Assembly (NCBI RefSeq): GCF_947039875.1
Contig: NZ_CAMRAN010000006.1
Span: forward strand, 1-64,000
Reading direction: 5' to 3'
DNA length: 64,000 nt
Source of the DNA: an uncultured Photobacterium sp.
GTDB lineage: Bacteria > Pseudomonadota > Gammaproteobacteria > Enterobacterales > Vibrionaceae
Shown: one piece after another, positions 32,820 to 42,575 of the stretch
Numbering within the stretch: position 1 is the stretch's first letter
Layout: each line of letters opens with the position of its first letter
Translations under genes and position numbers: made by a program
Notes under the pieces: model-generated
The model's database searches: none
Seen by the model: only the letters and a program-made list of their open reading frames with translations
Told to the model about the DNA's origin: nothing

Positions 32820-33725
32820 TTAATGGCTGGTTAGAATGACTTTTTTACGACGAAACATAGTGGGTAGTGCTTCGACTGTACAAAAGATTAACCCTAACCA
32901 AATTAAACCAAAACTGATGGCTTTCGTTTGATCAAATACTTCACCAAATAAGAATACTGCTAATAAAAATTGTAAGCTTGGCTCAATGTATTGCATTAAA
33001 CCAACCATCGTTAGACTGGTGCGATTGAGTGCTAAAGCAAAAAATATTAATGGTGCAACGGTCACTGGTGCAGCACCTGCATACAGTAAAAAGGTAGTAG
33101 TACCTGATGTTAGTGCAACACTGTCACCACTGAAATATAGCCATATCATATAAATAAGAGCAAAAGGAGTCAGTATTGCAGCTTCAATTGTTACCGACGT
33201 TAGTGCATCATATTTAATGTATTTTTTTGTTAAACCATAGACAGCAAAAAAACTCCCCATGATTAATGATAGCCAAGGTAACTGCCCGTATTGCCATACT
33301 TGGTAACCAATGCCTAAAATCGCTAATATGACAGCAATGATTTGCGCTTTAGTTAACCTTTCCTTTAAGAAAAACATCGCTAATGCAATCGCGAATAATG
33401 GGTTAATAAAATAACCTAAACTAGCAGCTAGCACTTCGCCATGCGTGATAGCCCATGTAAACGCATACCAAGAAACACTCATTATTACGCCAGCAAAACC
33501 ACACATAGCTAATGATTTTTTATCCGCAAGAATTTCTTTAATTGCTGGAATAGGCTGTCGAAGTAATATCATGACAATTGACATCACAGGTACTGAGAAA
33601 ATAAGCCTTAATGCCAGTAATTCATTCGTATTTGCTTTAGGCAGATATTGGTAATAGAGCGGTAATACTCCCCAAAGGATGAATGAAAATGCCGCTAGCA
33701 TATTACCTGCACGACGTGATTGCAT
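32820..33725 (-). CDS. rarD: EamA-family transporter RarD
   Basis: A ten-segment inner-membrane protein of the drug/metabolite transporter superfamily. The N-terminal GNMLAAFSFILWGVLPLYYQYLP and the LLYAGAAPVTVAPLIFFALAL and GLMQYIEPSLQFLLAVFLFGE blocks are typical of RarD, named from a chloramphenicol-sensitivity locus. Length (301 residues) matches. The natural substrate is not established. The gene is monocistronic. Its upstream 340-base spacer is shared with the divergent second DUF2750 gene. Confidence 0.92.
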   Translation of the reverse strand: MQSRRAGNMLAAFSFILWGVLPLYYQYLPKANTNELLALRLIFSVPVMSIVMILLRQPIPAIKEILADKKSLAMCGFAGVIMSVSWYAFTWAITHGEVLAASLGYFINPLFAIALAMFFLKERLTKAQIIAVILAILGIGYQVWQYGQLPWLSLIMGSFFAVYGLTKKYIKYDALTSVTIEAAILTPFALIYMIWLYFSGDSVALTSGTTTFLLYAGAAPVTVAPLIFFALALNRTSLTMVGLMQYIEPSLQFLLAVFLFGEVFDQTKAISFGLIWLGLIFCTVEALPTMFRRKKVILTSH

Positions 33726-34068
33726 GTTTACACCTAAGATTAAAAAGTCGTTGTTATCTCAAGATTATTGCAATATTGAGAAGCTATTGTGATGAATGAG
33801 CAAAAATGGCGCTCAGACCCAAGAAACCATTCTTATGTTGAGTGATCATATTTCCCGATATTTTGTCACTGAATTTGTATAAGTCAATATACGCTATAAA
33901 GAAAAGACATTTATCGATAGTGTTGATTTGTTGGTGATAATACTTAAAGAACAATGACTAAATAATAATGCTGATAAGGTGTTTTTTTGATAAAATATCA
34001 GAGTAGGATAAAGGTTGATATATTTAACTGATAAAGCCATATTATAGCATTTTAATTGAGAGAAAATA
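33726..34068. other. Divergent spacer between rarD and DUF2750 copy 2
   Basis: AT-rich sequence holding promoters for both genes. GAGAGAAAAT precedes the ATG at 34069. No frame is supported. Confidence 0.35.
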
Positions 34069-34422
34069 ATGACTAAATTAACTGCAGATATCCAAGCAAA
34101 TAAAGCTTTGTTCGTAACAGAAACACAAGCAACGCGTGTTGTTTGGAGCCTTCGTAACGAAGAGGGTGATTGGTTATCTGTTGCATCTTCTGAATTTGAA
34201 GACTCTGAAGTGATGCCGTTTTGGTCAAATGAAGCTGATGCGAAAGTGCAATGTGCTGATGAATGGGCTGAATTTCAACCAAGTGAATTACCATTAGATA
34301 TTTTTCTTGAAGATTGGATGATCACGTTAGTAGAAGACGGCGTGTTAGTTGGTTTGAACTGGAATGAATCACTTGAAGGTATTGAGTTAGAGCCTTCAGA
34401 AGTAGCTAAACTTTACCTATAA
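34069..34422 (+). CDS. DUF2750 protein, copy 2
   Basis: A 117-residue acidic soluble protein. It shares the family pattern with the gene at 22509-22901: VVWSLRNEEGDWLSVASSEFEDSEVMPFWSNEADAKVQCADEW, a domain with W and acidic clusters, then DWMITLVEDGVLVGLNW. Function is unknown. GAGAG precedes the ATG and a good hairpin follows, so it is a single-gene unit. The two copies differ widely in sequence and are probably ancient paralogues. Confidence 0.82.
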   Translation: MTKLTADIQANKALFVTETQATRVVWSLRNEEGDWLSVASSEFEDSEVMPFWSNEADAKVQCADEWAEFQPSELPLDIFLEDWMITLVEDGVLVGLNWNESLEGIELEPSEVAKLYL

Positions 34423-34435
34423 GTTTATAAATATG

Positions 34436-34480
34436 ACCCTGTGAATAATAATGAAGTCGTTTTTTATATTCATAGGGTTT
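34436..34480 (+). terminator. Terminator of DUF2750 copy 2
   Basis: ACCCTGTGAATA pairs with TATTCATAGGGT (one G-T wobble) across a 19-base loop, followed by TTTTAT. Confidence 0.75.
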
Positions 34481-34955
34481 TATGTTATGAATACTAAAGC
34501 TAACTACATAACTATTTGAATTCCCCCTCATTTTATGAGGTGAAATATAAAGGTCTCGCTTTTGGTATTAAAAATTCACAGTAGTGAACGAGGATAGTTA
34601 TCTCTTCTATTGTATTATTTTTAGCTTGCATTAAGGTGTGAGCCTTTTTTTGCGTTTGATTTGGCTGTATTTTATTTTTATATTGTATTAATTAATTTAT
34701 GATCGCGTTTTATTTGTTCATCTTACTCTATATTAATATTATATATTCTTTTGATTATCCGTACTTATATGAGTTATGTCATTGAATAATATAATCATTA
34801 ATGTATTGTCATATAGATTATATCGCAATATAGAACAATTGAATTAAGGTTACATTGATTAGTTATACTTTACGTTAGCCTGACGAATGTAACTATAATA
34901 TTTAGTAGATTGTATCGAATATATTTATTTCCACTGAAGGATCACAGGATAAATC
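34481..34955. other. AT-rich spacer upstream of the NlpC/P60 gene
   Basis: About 475 bases with no supported gene. A short hairpin (CCTCAT, TTT, ATGAGG at 34525-34540 region) is the only structure I noticed. It presumably carries the promoter of the lipoprotein gene. Confidence 0.3.
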
Positions 34956-35630
34956 GTGAAGAATGGATTAATGACAAAAAGAACGATATTAATTTTATTA
35001 ACCTTATTATTATCAGCTATTGGATGTTCATCAACACCAACACCAACACCATCAGCTACAGTACAGATAACAAAAAAAGCTTCAGTGCCGAGCCATACAA
35101 AAAAAGCTTCAGTGCCGAGCCATACAAAAAAAGCTTCAGTGTCGAGTCACACAAAAAAAGCTTCAGTGTCGCGTCACATAAAAAAAGCTTCAGTATCGAG
35201 CCACAAAAAAAAGGCTTCAGTATCAACTCGTAAGCATAAAGTTGCGAAAAGCTCATCAATAAATAATGGTATGTTTAATCGCGTCTATCGTAATTGGAAG
35301 GGTACGCCATATCGTTATGGTGGCTCATCTAAAAAAGGGATAGATTGTTCGGCTTTTGTACAGGTTGGTTATTCTAGCGTTTATAAAAAAGCATTACCTC
35401 GAACAACACTACAGTTAGTGAAAAAAGGCAAAAAAGTTAACCGTAATAACGCAAAAGAAGGTGATTTGGTTTTTTTTCGGACTGGACGTAATTCTCGTCA
35501 TGTGGGAATTTATCTAGGTAATTTGAAATTTATGCATGCATCACAATCTAAAGGCGTTATTATTTCACGATTGGATAATCCATATTGGCGGCGCCACTTT
35601 TGGCAAATACGTCGTTTAGATAAATCTTAA
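34956..35630 (+). CDS. NlpC/P60-family peptidoglycan hydrolase lipoprotein with a repeat linker
   Basis: A 224-residue lipoprotein. GTG at 34956 has AGGA six bases upstream; ATG at 34971 is the alternative. The lipobox LSAIGC gives the acylated Cys. A linker of about 60 residues is built from nine-residue repeats, KKASV(P/S)SHT and variants, five full units and part of a sixth. The C-terminal NlpC/P60 domain keeps the catalytic triad: Cys in KGIDCSAFV, His in SRHVGIYLG and His in FMHASQSKG. It should cleave peptide stems in peptidoglycan, like MepS/NlpC. Confidence 0.9.
   Translation: MKNGLMTKRTILILLTLLLSAIGCSSTPTPTPSATVQITKKASVPSHTKKASVPSHTKKASVSSHTKKASVSRHIKKASVSSHKKKASVSTRKHKVAKSSSINNGMFNRVYRNWKGTPYRYGGSSKKGIDCSAFVQVGYSSVYKKALPRTTLQLVKKGKKVNRNNAKEGDLVFFRTGRNSRHVGIYLGNLKFMHASQSKGVIISRLDNPYWRRHFWQIRRLDKS
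35070..35226 (+). repeat. 27-bp tandem repeat inside the NlpC/P60 gene
   Basis: About 5.8 direct copies of a 27-bp unit containing AAAAAAGCTTCAGTG. The period preserves the reading frame, and copies 1 and 2 are identical, so recent slippage is likely. Unit number could vary between strains. Confidence 0.9.
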
Positions 35631-35634
35631 AAAG

Positions 35635-35694
35635 TAACCCAGCTACTCATGATTCTTTTTCAATTAAAAGAGCAACTACGTAGCTGGGTTTTAT
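35635..35694. terminator. Bidirectional terminator after the NlpC/P60 gene
   Basis: AACCCAGCTAC pairs perfectly with GTAGCTGGGTT around a 33-base loop. T-rich sequence follows on the plus strand and TTACTTTTT on the minus strand. Confidence 0.8.
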
Positions 35695-35751
35695 TATTTC
35701 ATATCAGCCCATTTTAAAGGGAAAAATGATCCTATCGTTGTGCTTTAAAGC

Positions 35752-35925
35752 TTACCATTTATAACCATTAAAACAGTCGCTACTTGATAGCTTCCACTGT
35801 TGTGTTAATGCTCTGCTGCTATTATTCACAATGAGGACATTATATCTTTTCGTACTCAAGTCAGAATGTAAACCAAGATCATCACCCGATTGCATGGTAA
35901 TGGTATTCTTTTGATAACTGTTCAT
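35752..35925 (-). CDS. Small protein behind the ScsB-like gene, 57 residues
   Basis: A short frame with a good ribosome site (AGGATAACA before the ATG), starting MNSYQKNTITMQSGDDLGLH. It lies 33 bases after the ScsB-like stop in the same direction and is followed by a terminator, so it could be the last cistron of that operon. The sequence alternates Ser/Asn/Thr with hydrophobic residues, with WKLSSSDCFNGYKW near the end, and has no signal peptide. I do not recognise it. Confidence 0.6.
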   Translation of the reverse strand: MNSYQKNTITMQSGDDLGLHSDLSTKRYNVLIVNNSSRALTQQWKLSSSDCFNGYKW

Positions 35926-35958
35926 TGTTATCCTGTGTAATCGAGTACTTATGGATAT

Positions 35959-38061
35959 TTATTTACTTGCTTCTTTTAATGCGTTAATAACTGTTTCACT
36001 TGATAAAATAACCGGTAACTCAATACCTTTTGGTGCTTTAGGGCCGTAGACGATATTAAAAGGCACCCCAAAACGACCATGAGATTGGAGGAACCCAGTT
36101 ACGTAATCTGATGGTTTAGTCCAATCACCACGCATTAAGACAATATTTTTATTATCCAATGCTGAATATACAGGCTCTTGTAAAATTACCCCGATTTTGT
36201 TGGCCTTACAAGTGATACACCATTGTGCAGTCACATCGACAAAAACCGTTTTACCTTGTGCAACTTCGGTAGCGATTTTTGCGGTATCTAATGGTAGCCA
36301 GTGGTGATCGTCTGGTAGCGGTGTTGACCATTTATTGGCGGTTAAGCTACCTGTAAATAAACTCACACCTGTACCAAGTAATACTACAGCTAAGGTAATA
36401 ATAACGGCTTTACGTCCTTTCTTACGGCCTACTAGCCATAAAATAGTGACGAAGATAATGGCACCTAATCCCAGAACGACTGAGGCATTCAAGAAGCTGG
36501 TCATTAAGCTTAATAACCATACTGACGTGGTTAGCATCATTAAGCCAAATAACGTTTTAACGCGATCCATCCATACGCCTGGTTTAGGCATTAATGTTGC
36601 TAGTTGTGGAAAAAGGGCGATTAATAACCACGGTGCTGCCATACCAATTGCCAATGCGGTAAAGATAGCAAAGAGGGTGATTAAATCGGCACCTAAGGCA
36701 AATGCAACAGCGGTGCCTAAGAAAGGGGCACTACATGGTGTTGCTAGTAATGTAGCGAACATACCTTGGATGAAATGCCCTAAATGGGAATTATCACCTT
36801 TAGTTGCTAGCCATGTATTGGTATTACTTGAAAGACGAATTTCGAACAAGCCCAGCATATTTGCGCCAAATAACACTGTGATTGCGATCATTGCACCAAT
36901 AAACCATGGGCTTTGGAATTGAATTCCCCACCCCAGAGCTTGGCCTGATAGTTTCATTGCGGTTAAAAATATGGCTAATAACCAAAATGAAACAATGATG
37001 CCAGCAGCAGAGGCTAAAAACTGGGTTCGAATCTGACGACGTGCAAGTCCTTGAGCTGAAATAACACTGCTTAATTTCATTCCTAACACTGGTAATACAC
37101 ACGGCATAATATTAAGAATCAGACCACCAAGTAAGGCTAGTCCGATTACTTTTAGAAGATTGTTACCAGTAGACGGAATATTAATGGAAATATCTGTTGT
37201 TGTTGCTGTCATTTCAACTGCAATATCATGATCACCAATTGTGACATGAAGTGGTTGCCCTACGAGCTTAGGCGTACCAAACCAGCTAGTGACTGGCAAT
37301 GTTGCGTAAAGCGTATCTCCTTTGATGGTTGTCGTTGGCTTTAGGAATGACGTATCTTTGACTGCTTGTGCATCACCATCAAGAATGACATCTGGTTGTT
37401 GCCAACCAAGACTATTTGTTGCCACAACGGTTACTTTTTTTTCTGCTTTATTATAAGACAGCGTTTTTAAAGTGACTGTTGGTGATGATTTCGGAACCTG
37501 ACTTTCCCCTTTGTTATACAGAAACATAGCTTCTGTTGATGGTTGTAATTTACTTGGGATAAAATCAAATGAGAGTTCGTAATCGGTTAACACACAAATA
37601 CTTGTGCATGATGACATGGTTAGTTTGCCAGAAAGAAATACTGGTTTTGTCATGTCTTTTACATGGATTGAGAGAGGGAATACGACATCGTGTTTATAGC
37701 CAAGGGTTTCAACACCTAAAAACTCATAACGCTTAGGTAAAGGCCACTGCCAGTCGACATGACTAATATTCGATGAGGTTTCCCAATTGATACTAGGTGC
37801 AACGCCACCTTCACCTGGTGAGCGCCAATATGTTTTCCAATCAGTATCAAGTTTAACTTCAAGCAAACCTTGAACAGTATGTTTGGCGGGATCTTGCTGT
37901 CCTGTTAGCATCAGTCTAACTTCAACAGGGGGGTGCTGTGGATTAGTTACCCAGCCAGTACTGTATTGTGGTGCTGCTGCTGCTGTTGACGAAAAGGTAA
38001 TGCCAAACAAGGTTGTGAGTAAGGCAAAGGCTAAATAGATATGTTGGTATAACTTTTTCAA
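35959..38061 (-). CDS. ScsB/DsbD-family membrane thiol-disulfide reductase
   Basis: A 700-residue three-part electron conduit. I place the start at TTG 38061, which has GGAG seven bases upstream and is followed by a signal peptide ending near STAAAA. A periplasmic N-terminal domain with SSCTSICVLTDY follows, then eight membrane segments with Cys in NIMPCVLPVLGMKLSS and LATPCSAPF, then a C-terminal thioredoxin domain with WCITCK. It passes electrons from cytoplasmic thioredoxin to periplasmic acceptors. The N-terminal region and Trp-rich start match ScsB (copper tolerance) better than DsbD. Confidence 0.88.
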   Translation of the reverse strand: MKKLYQHIYLAFALLTTLFGITFSSTAAAAPQYSTGWVTNPQHPPVEVRLMLTGQQDPAKHTVQGLLEVKLDTDWKTYWRSPGEGGVAPSINWETSSNISHVDWQWPLPKRYEFLGVETLGYKHDVVFPLSIHVKDMTKPVFLSGKLTMSSCTSICVLTDYELSFDFIPSKLQPSTEAMFLYNKGESQVPKSSPTVTLKTLSYNKAEKKVTVVATNSLGWQQPDVILDGDAQAVKDTSFLKPTTTIKGDTLYATLPVTSWFGTPKLVGQPLHVTIGDHDIAVEMTATTTDISINIPSTGNNLLKVIGLALLGGLILNIMPCVLPVLGMKLSSVISAQGLARRQIRTQFLASAAGIIVSFWLLAIFLTAMKLSGQALGWGIQFQSPWFIGAMIAITVLFGANMLGLFEIRLSSNTNTWLATKGDNSHLGHFIQGMFATLLATPCSAPFLGTAVAFALGADLITLFAIFTALAIGMAAPWLLIALFPQLATLMPKPGVWMDRVKTLFGLMMLTTSVWLLSLMTSFLNASVVLGLGAIIFVTILWLVGRKKGRKAVIITLAVVLLGTGVSLFTGSLTANKWSTPLPDDHHWLPLDTAKIATEVAQGKTVFVDVTAQWCITCKANKIGVILQEPVYSALDNKNIVLMRGDWTKPSDYVTGFLQSHGRFGVPFNIVYGPKAPKGIELPVILSSETVINALKEASK

Positions 38062-38379
38062 TCTAGAGCTCCAAATAAACAACGTACAATGATGACGAAA
38101 TTTGCAGTATTTAACGTTGTTCTGTCTGTGATTTTTTTGTGTTGGACTAAGTGTTATCTGCGTAAAAGTGATGAGCCTTTGGTAACGTTATACATAAGAC
38201 CGACAAGAAGCAGACTTTATTTCATTAAAAATAAATACGGCCCCATTGTCGGTAATTTATGCCATCAGAACAAGTCAGGAGAGGGGGAAAGTCGACGGTT
38301 CGTATTATTTTTAAGTTATAACATATAACGCTGTTATACTTTTCTGAACAGTAGCTTGATACGGGTACTAAATGTGACT

Positions 38380-38892
38380 TTATTGTGGTTTTTTCCCCAA
38401 GTAGTATGACTGCATTAATTGGCATCGAAGTACTTCTTGTGTGGTATTAAGCGGTGCAGAGGAGATAGTTTCTGTATTTTGTAACAGAAGCTGAGCTTGA
38501 GTTTCGGCTTGCTCATTGCTGTAACTGTAATCAATGCTAGATGCTCCTTGTACCATTAGCCATAAATGCGTTAGTGCCAGAAGATAGTCTTGCTCTTGAT
38601 GAGTAAAATATGCGGCATAATCAGTACCAACAGTAGCATTAAAAACCGCTTTCATTTTTGTTGCAGCTGTCTGTTGATAGATCCATTGTTGCTGAGCTTG
38701 TTGCTGGTGTAGGGTCATAAACCCAAGCAATAAATTGATTGTTGTGCTGTCAGGACGTTGTTGGCAAACATGATCAAAATGTGCTGATGATGTGCTAATA
38801 AATTGATCCAATTGTTTTTTTATTGCCGAATCCACAGGCAAATCAGCCATGCCAAGTAATAATAATTGCTGTTCTAATGTTGACATGTCCAT
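38380..38892 (-). CDS. Hypothetical protein, 170 residues
   Basis: A soluble, helical, Gln-rich protein with no signal peptide. It starts MDMSTLEQQLLLLGMADLPV; MSTLEQQ two codons later is an equal candidate. Long amphipathic stretches with repeated QQQ (HQQQAQQQWIYQQ) suggest a helical bundle. It lies upstream of the ScsB-like gene in the same direction, 320 bases away, so a shared operon is uncertain. I do not recognise a family. Confidence 0.6.
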   Translation of the reverse strand: MDMSTLEQQLLLLGMADLPVDSAIKKQLDQFISTSSAHFDHVCQQRPDSTTINLLLGFMTLHQQQAQQQWIYQQTAATKMKAVFNATVGTDYAAYFTHQEQDYLLALTHLWLMVQGASSIDYSYSNEQAETQAQLLLQNTETISSAPLNTTQEVLRCQLMQSYYLGKKPQ

Positions 38893-39396
38893 AAGTTCTT
38901 ATTGAGGGATGTGAAAGAGTAGCATGGTCAGATATTGCAAATGAAGGATTAAATCAGATTGACTATCAGTTAGCTTTTATTGGAAATAAAATAATCAAAT
39001 TTGACTTTTTGTATGTTGGTTTTTTGTTGTTATTGTATGAGATATACCGAAAGTAGAGTAATAGGATGTATTAGTGGTATCTAATCAAGAATAAAATAGG
39101 GATTAACTAAATCTATTACGTTGAAACTTATTGCTTAATGACATGAATAAAAAGTCTAATATATGGTAGTATAAAGACGATAGTACTAAAAAAGTAATCA
39201 TCTTACGGTGATTTTACCACTGCTATTGGCACTGATTCAGGTCAATTCGTGCTTGGCTAGTTAATGATTTCCTTGTTTATTGATAACAGACTAAATAACG
39301 TACTGCAACTGTTTATAATTAGATCTTATTGATACTAGTTATATTTATTGCATTTTGAGTACCTAATTTAGCTGGTTAGGAAGTTGGGTTATTGTA
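38893..39396. other. Divergent spacer upstream of the rimK operon
   Basis: About 500 AT-rich bases with no frame I can support and no strong hairpin. It should hold promoters for the gene at 38380-38892 and for the RimB-like/rimK pair. Confidence 0.35.
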
Positions 39397-39861
39397 ATGA
39401 TTAATAAAGAAACAATTGTGAATAAAAATAATAAATTTATTGTTGGTTGGCGTGAAATCGCCGCTTTACCTGATCTTGGGGTTGATGATATTCATGTAAA
39501 AATTGATACAGGGGCTCGTAGCTCTTGTCTTCATACCTTCAAAATTGAAGAGTTTACTCAAAATGATGAATTGTGGGTGAAATTTTGGCTACACCCTATT
39601 CACAATAACACAGATATTGAACAGGTTTGTATGGCAAAAGTTGCTGACAAACGTGTTGTCAGAAATTCCGGTGGCGATGAACAATTACGTTACTTTATTG
39701 TTTCAACTATTGATTTTAATGGTCAACAATGGCCAATCGAAATATCGTTAACAAGCCGTGACAATATGGCATTTCGCATGTTACTTGGACGAACGTCTAT
39801 GCATGGTCGTATTATTGTTGATCCAGAAGCCTCTTACCTTATTCAAAGCAAGGAAAAGTAA
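39397..39861 (+). CDS. RimB-like retropepsin-fold protease paired with RimK
   Basis: A 154-residue protein of the family annotated as ATP-dependent zinc protease, now viewed as retropepsin-like. The active-site Asp lies in [13 protein letters not shown], and the conserved [18 protein letters not shown] block closes the fold. In Pseudomonas the comparable RimB works with RimK in ribosomal protein S6 modification. Here it is five bases ahead of rimK, clearly one operon. It may trim or regulate glutamate tails on S6; that is inference. An alternative is an unrelated peptidase. Confidence 0.82.
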   Translation: MINKETIVNKNNKFIVGWREIAALPDLGVDDIHVKIDTGARSSCLHTFKIEEFTQNDELWVKFWLHPIHNNTDIEQVCMAKVADKRVVRNSGGDEQLRYFIVSTIDFNGQQWPIEISLTSRDNMAFRMLLGRTSMHGRIIVDPEASYLIQSKEK

Positions 39862-39866
39862 TAGTA

Positions 39867-40769
39867 ATGAAAATCGGTATCTTATCTCGTAATCAGTCAT
39901 TGTATTCAACGTCTCGTCTTATTGAAGCGGCAGAGCTGCGTGGCCATGAAATTAAGGTGATTGATGCACTTCGTTGCTATATGAACATTAATTCTCAAAA
40001 GCCCTCTATTCACTTTAAAGGTGAAGATTTAGTGGATTTTGATGCCGTTATTCCCCGTATCGGTGCATCAGTGACGTTTTACGGTACAGCAGTATTACGC
40101 CAATTTGAAATGATGGGTGTTTATACAGTTAACGAATCTGTTGCAATTAGCCGTTCTCGTGATAAATTGCGTTCAATGCAGTTGTTATCACGTAAATGTA
40201 TTGGTATGCCTGTGACAGGTTTTGCAAGTAAGCCTGATGATGTTAAAGACTTACTTGATATGGTAGGCGGTGCGCCAGTAGTAATTAAACTGCTTGAAGG
40301 TACACAAGGCATTGGTGTTGTACTGGCTGAAACACGCAAAGCGGCTGAAAGTGTTATTGAAGCATTCATGGGCTTAAAAGCAAATATCATGGTGCAAGAA
40401 TACATTAAAGAAGCTGGTGGTGCTGATATCCGTTGTTTCGTCATCGGTGATAAAGTGATCGCTGCAATGAAACGCCAAGGTGCTGAAGGTGAATTCCGTT
40501 CTAACTTGCACCGTGGCGGCAGTGCTGCATTAGTTAAAATTACTCCTGAAGAGCGTAAGACGGCGGTTGCTGCTGCAAAAATTATGGGATTAAGTGTTGC
40601 TGGTGTTGACTTACTACGTTCAGAGCGTGGCCCACTAGTGATGGAAGTTAACTCATCACCTGGCCTTGAAGGTATCGAGAAAGCAACAGGTAAAGATATT
40701 GCCGGTATGATTATCGAATATATTGAAAAGTACGCATCTAAAAAAACAGCACTACGTAGCAAAGGCTAA
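39867..40769 (+). CDS. rimK: Ribosomal protein S6--L-glutamate ligase
   Basis: RimK is an ATP-grasp enzyme that adds glutamate residues to the C-terminus of ribosomal protein S6 and can also make poly-glutamate. The 300-residue length and the motifs [55 protein letters not shown] and [18 protein letters not shown] are diagnostic for nucleotide, metal and substrate sites. It is translated just after the RimB-like gene and ends at a strong terminator. Confidence 0.96.
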   Translation: MKIGILSRNQSLYSTSRLIEAAELRGHEIKVIDALRCYMNINSQKPSIHFKGEDLVDFDAVIPRIGASVTFYGTAVLRQFEMMGVYTVNESVAISRSRDKLRSMQLLSRKCIGMPVTGFASKPDDVKDLLDMVGGAPVVIKLLEGTQGIGVVLAETRKAAESVIEAFMGLKANIMVQEYIKEAGGADIRCFVIGDKVIAAMKRQGAEGEFRSNLHRGGSAALVKITPEERKTAVAAAKIMGLSVAGVDLLRSERGPLVMEVNSSPGLEGIEKATGKDIAGMIIEYIEKYASKKTALRSKG

Positions 40770-40794
40770 GTAAGTACTGTTTTGTATATTTCAG

Positions 40795-40829
40795 GCCCTT
40801 CATGATGATATTCATGAAGGGCTTTTTTT
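40795..40829. terminator. Terminator of rimK
   Basis: GCCCTTCATGA pairs with TCATGAAGGGC across six bases, followed by seven T residues. It overlaps the end of the convergent gene and probably serves both. Confidence 0.93.
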
Positions 40830-42357
40830 ATAAGTGCTTTTCTATTGGTAACGCGCCAGCCAGCCACGCTCCCATCTTCAGCATTGAACTGCTATCAGGC
40901 TCAGAATCAAATTGTTTACCAGTAATATCATCCGTCCAGATAATGTCGTTATTGTTATCTAATGATAAACGATAAGCACTTTTTTTCAGGAGATGATCTA
41001 AATCGGCATAAAAAATATCAGAAAATGGTTGAGAGTCGACAATGACACCCATCTCTGTGTTTAGATACGCTGATCGAGGATCAAAATTGAATGAGCCAAC
41101 AAAGACTTTTTTACGATCAATAATAAATGTTTTAGCATGCAAGCTTGAACGAGAATTACCTAGCCATGAGTGCTTTCTCTTGATTTTAGGGTCTGTTTTT
41201 ATTTCATATAACTTAATCCCATGCTCAAGCATTTCTTTACGGTATTTGGAATACCAGCCATGTACGGCAAACACATCATTTGATGCTAATGAATTGGTTA
41301 CGATGGTAATATTTAAGCCGCGTTTAGCCGCATTTACAAGCGCTTTTACACCCGCTTCTGTTGGTACAAAATACGGTGAAATAAGTAAGAAATCTGTTTT
41401 TGCTTGGCCAATCATTGTGGATAAATGATATAGCAATAAATCATCTTGGCTGTTTTTTACTTTATAAGGTGTGTCGTAAACAAGTTCTGCATCGGCCCAA
41501 TAAAACGGCAATGTTTGATTGGATAATTTTTTTGCCATTGGGTGCTGCTTTAATGAGCGCGCATAATCAGAGGTTAAATACTGCTTTTGTGCTTGTTTCC
41601 ATTGTTGTAATTGGTCCGCGGTTGGCAAATGTGCTTCAGCCACTAACATTTCGATCGGTGTGGCGGGTTTACTGTTCCAATACTCATCAAATTGACGTGA
41701 AACGCGAGGAATAATCTTCCCTATCATTAATAAATCAAAGTCATCAAATTCAACGTTATTATTAGCAGAAAAATATTCATCACCAATATTACGTCCACCA
41801 GTAATGGCAAAGACACCATCGGCAATGATTGATTTATTATGCATGCGTCGATTTAAACGGTCAAAATCAGTTAAAAAACTTAATGGTTTAAAACTGCGAT
41901 TACCAAAAGCATTAAAGAACCGAACTTCGATATTAGGGTGCGCAGATAAATTTGCTAATACTTGGTCATCACGATTTTGCATATCATCTAGCAATAGGCG
42001 TACACGTACACCGCGTTCTGCGGCTTGATATAAATACCATGTTAGTAAGTTACTAGTTGCGTCATCTCTGTAGATATAATATTGCACATCAATTGTTTTT
42101 TGTGCGCCTTCAATTATAGCTAGGCGTGCAAGAAATGCCGCTTGGCCATCTCCGAGTGGATAAAAACCTGTTTTATCCGGATGTGCTTGTGTGTAAGGTA
42201 ATGTTTTTTTTAATAAAGTAGTGTTGTAGTTGTCAACATTACTGTATGTCGCTGTTTTTATTGTGGATAATGGCTGAGCACAACCGATTAGGGTTAAGGT
42301 GCTGATGGCAATAACTGAATGAGTATAAAATTGCTTAAAACGATGAAAAGTGATCAT
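40828..42357 (-). CDS. Phospholipase D-family lipoprotein (cardiolipin synthase C-like)
   Basis: The product has two HKD catalytic motifs: MHNKSIIADGVFAITGGRN and LHAKTFIIDRKKVFVGSFN. This architecture and the order of flanking blocks match YmdC/ClsC, which makes cardiolipin from phosphatidylglycerol and phosphatidylethanolamine at the membrane. I place the start at ATG 42357, 28 codons inside the longest frame, because it gives a basic tip, one hydrophobic segment and a lipobox LIGCA. That predicts a lipid-anchored periplasmic or outer-membrane-facing enzyme. No clear ribosome site helps. Nuclease or other PLD activity is the alternative. Confidence 0.85.
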   Translation of the reverse strand: MITFHRFKQFYTHSVIAISTLTLIGCAQPLSTIKTATYSNVDNYNTTLLKKTLPYTQAHPDKTGFYPLGDGQAAFLARLAIIEGAQKTIDVQYYIYRDDATSNLLTWYLYQAAERGVRVRLLLDDMQNRDDQVLANLSAHPNIEVRFFNAFGNRSFKPLSFLTDFDRLNRRMHNKSIIADGVFAITGGRNIGDEYFSANNNVEFDDFDLLMIGKIIPRVSRQFDEYWNSKPATPIEMLVAEAHLPTADQLQQWKQAQKQYLTSDYARSLKQHPMAKKLSNQTLPFYWADAELVYDTPYKVKNSQDDLLLYHLSTMIGQAKTDFLLISPYFVPTEAGVKALVNAAKRGLNITIVTNSLASNDVFAVHGWYSKYRKEMLEHGIKLYEIKTDPKIKRKHSWLGNSRSSLHAKTFIIDRKKVFVGSFNFDPRSAYLNTEMGVIVDSQPFSDIFYADLDHLLKKSAYRLSLDNNNDIIWTDDITGKQFDSEPDSSSMLKMGAWLAGALPIEKHL

Positions 42358-42511
42358 TAGAAAACATGTTTCTGAAAAAAGTGGAGCGATTTTACCTGTA
42401 ATTGTGATGAAGTGCTTTAGATTAATTGTAATTTGTAACATTTTCCAAATTAAAAATAGTAATTCTTAGTTATACGCGAATTATATGTCAGTGTTGACAC
42501 TTTTAGGGTAT

Positions 42512-42550
42512 AAAAAAGTCCAAAACACCGATGGTTGTTTTGGACTTTTA
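42512..42550. terminator. Terminator after the coiled-coil membrane protein gene
   Basis: AAAAGTCCAAAACA pairs perfectly with TGTTTTGGACTTTT across eight bases, with T-runs on both strands. Confidence 0.92.
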
Positions 42551-42575
42551 TTTTCATCAATATGATTAGAAATAT

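Noticed and set aside
35070-35226. Tandem repeats considered as a CRISPR array
   Set aside because: The units are contiguous with no unique spacers and lie inside a coding frame.
34910-35233. Alternate frame through the NlpC minisatellite
   Set aside because: The 27-bp repeat is open in several frames; only the lipoprotein frame has a signal, ribosome site and catalytic domain.
36335-36922. 195-residue plus-strand frame opposite the ScsB-like gene
   Set aside because: It lies inside the membrane domain of a clearly coding opposite-strand gene.
40121-40762. 213-residue minus-strand frame opposite rimK
   Set aside because: rimK is unmistakable on the plus strand; the long antisense frame reflects codon bias.
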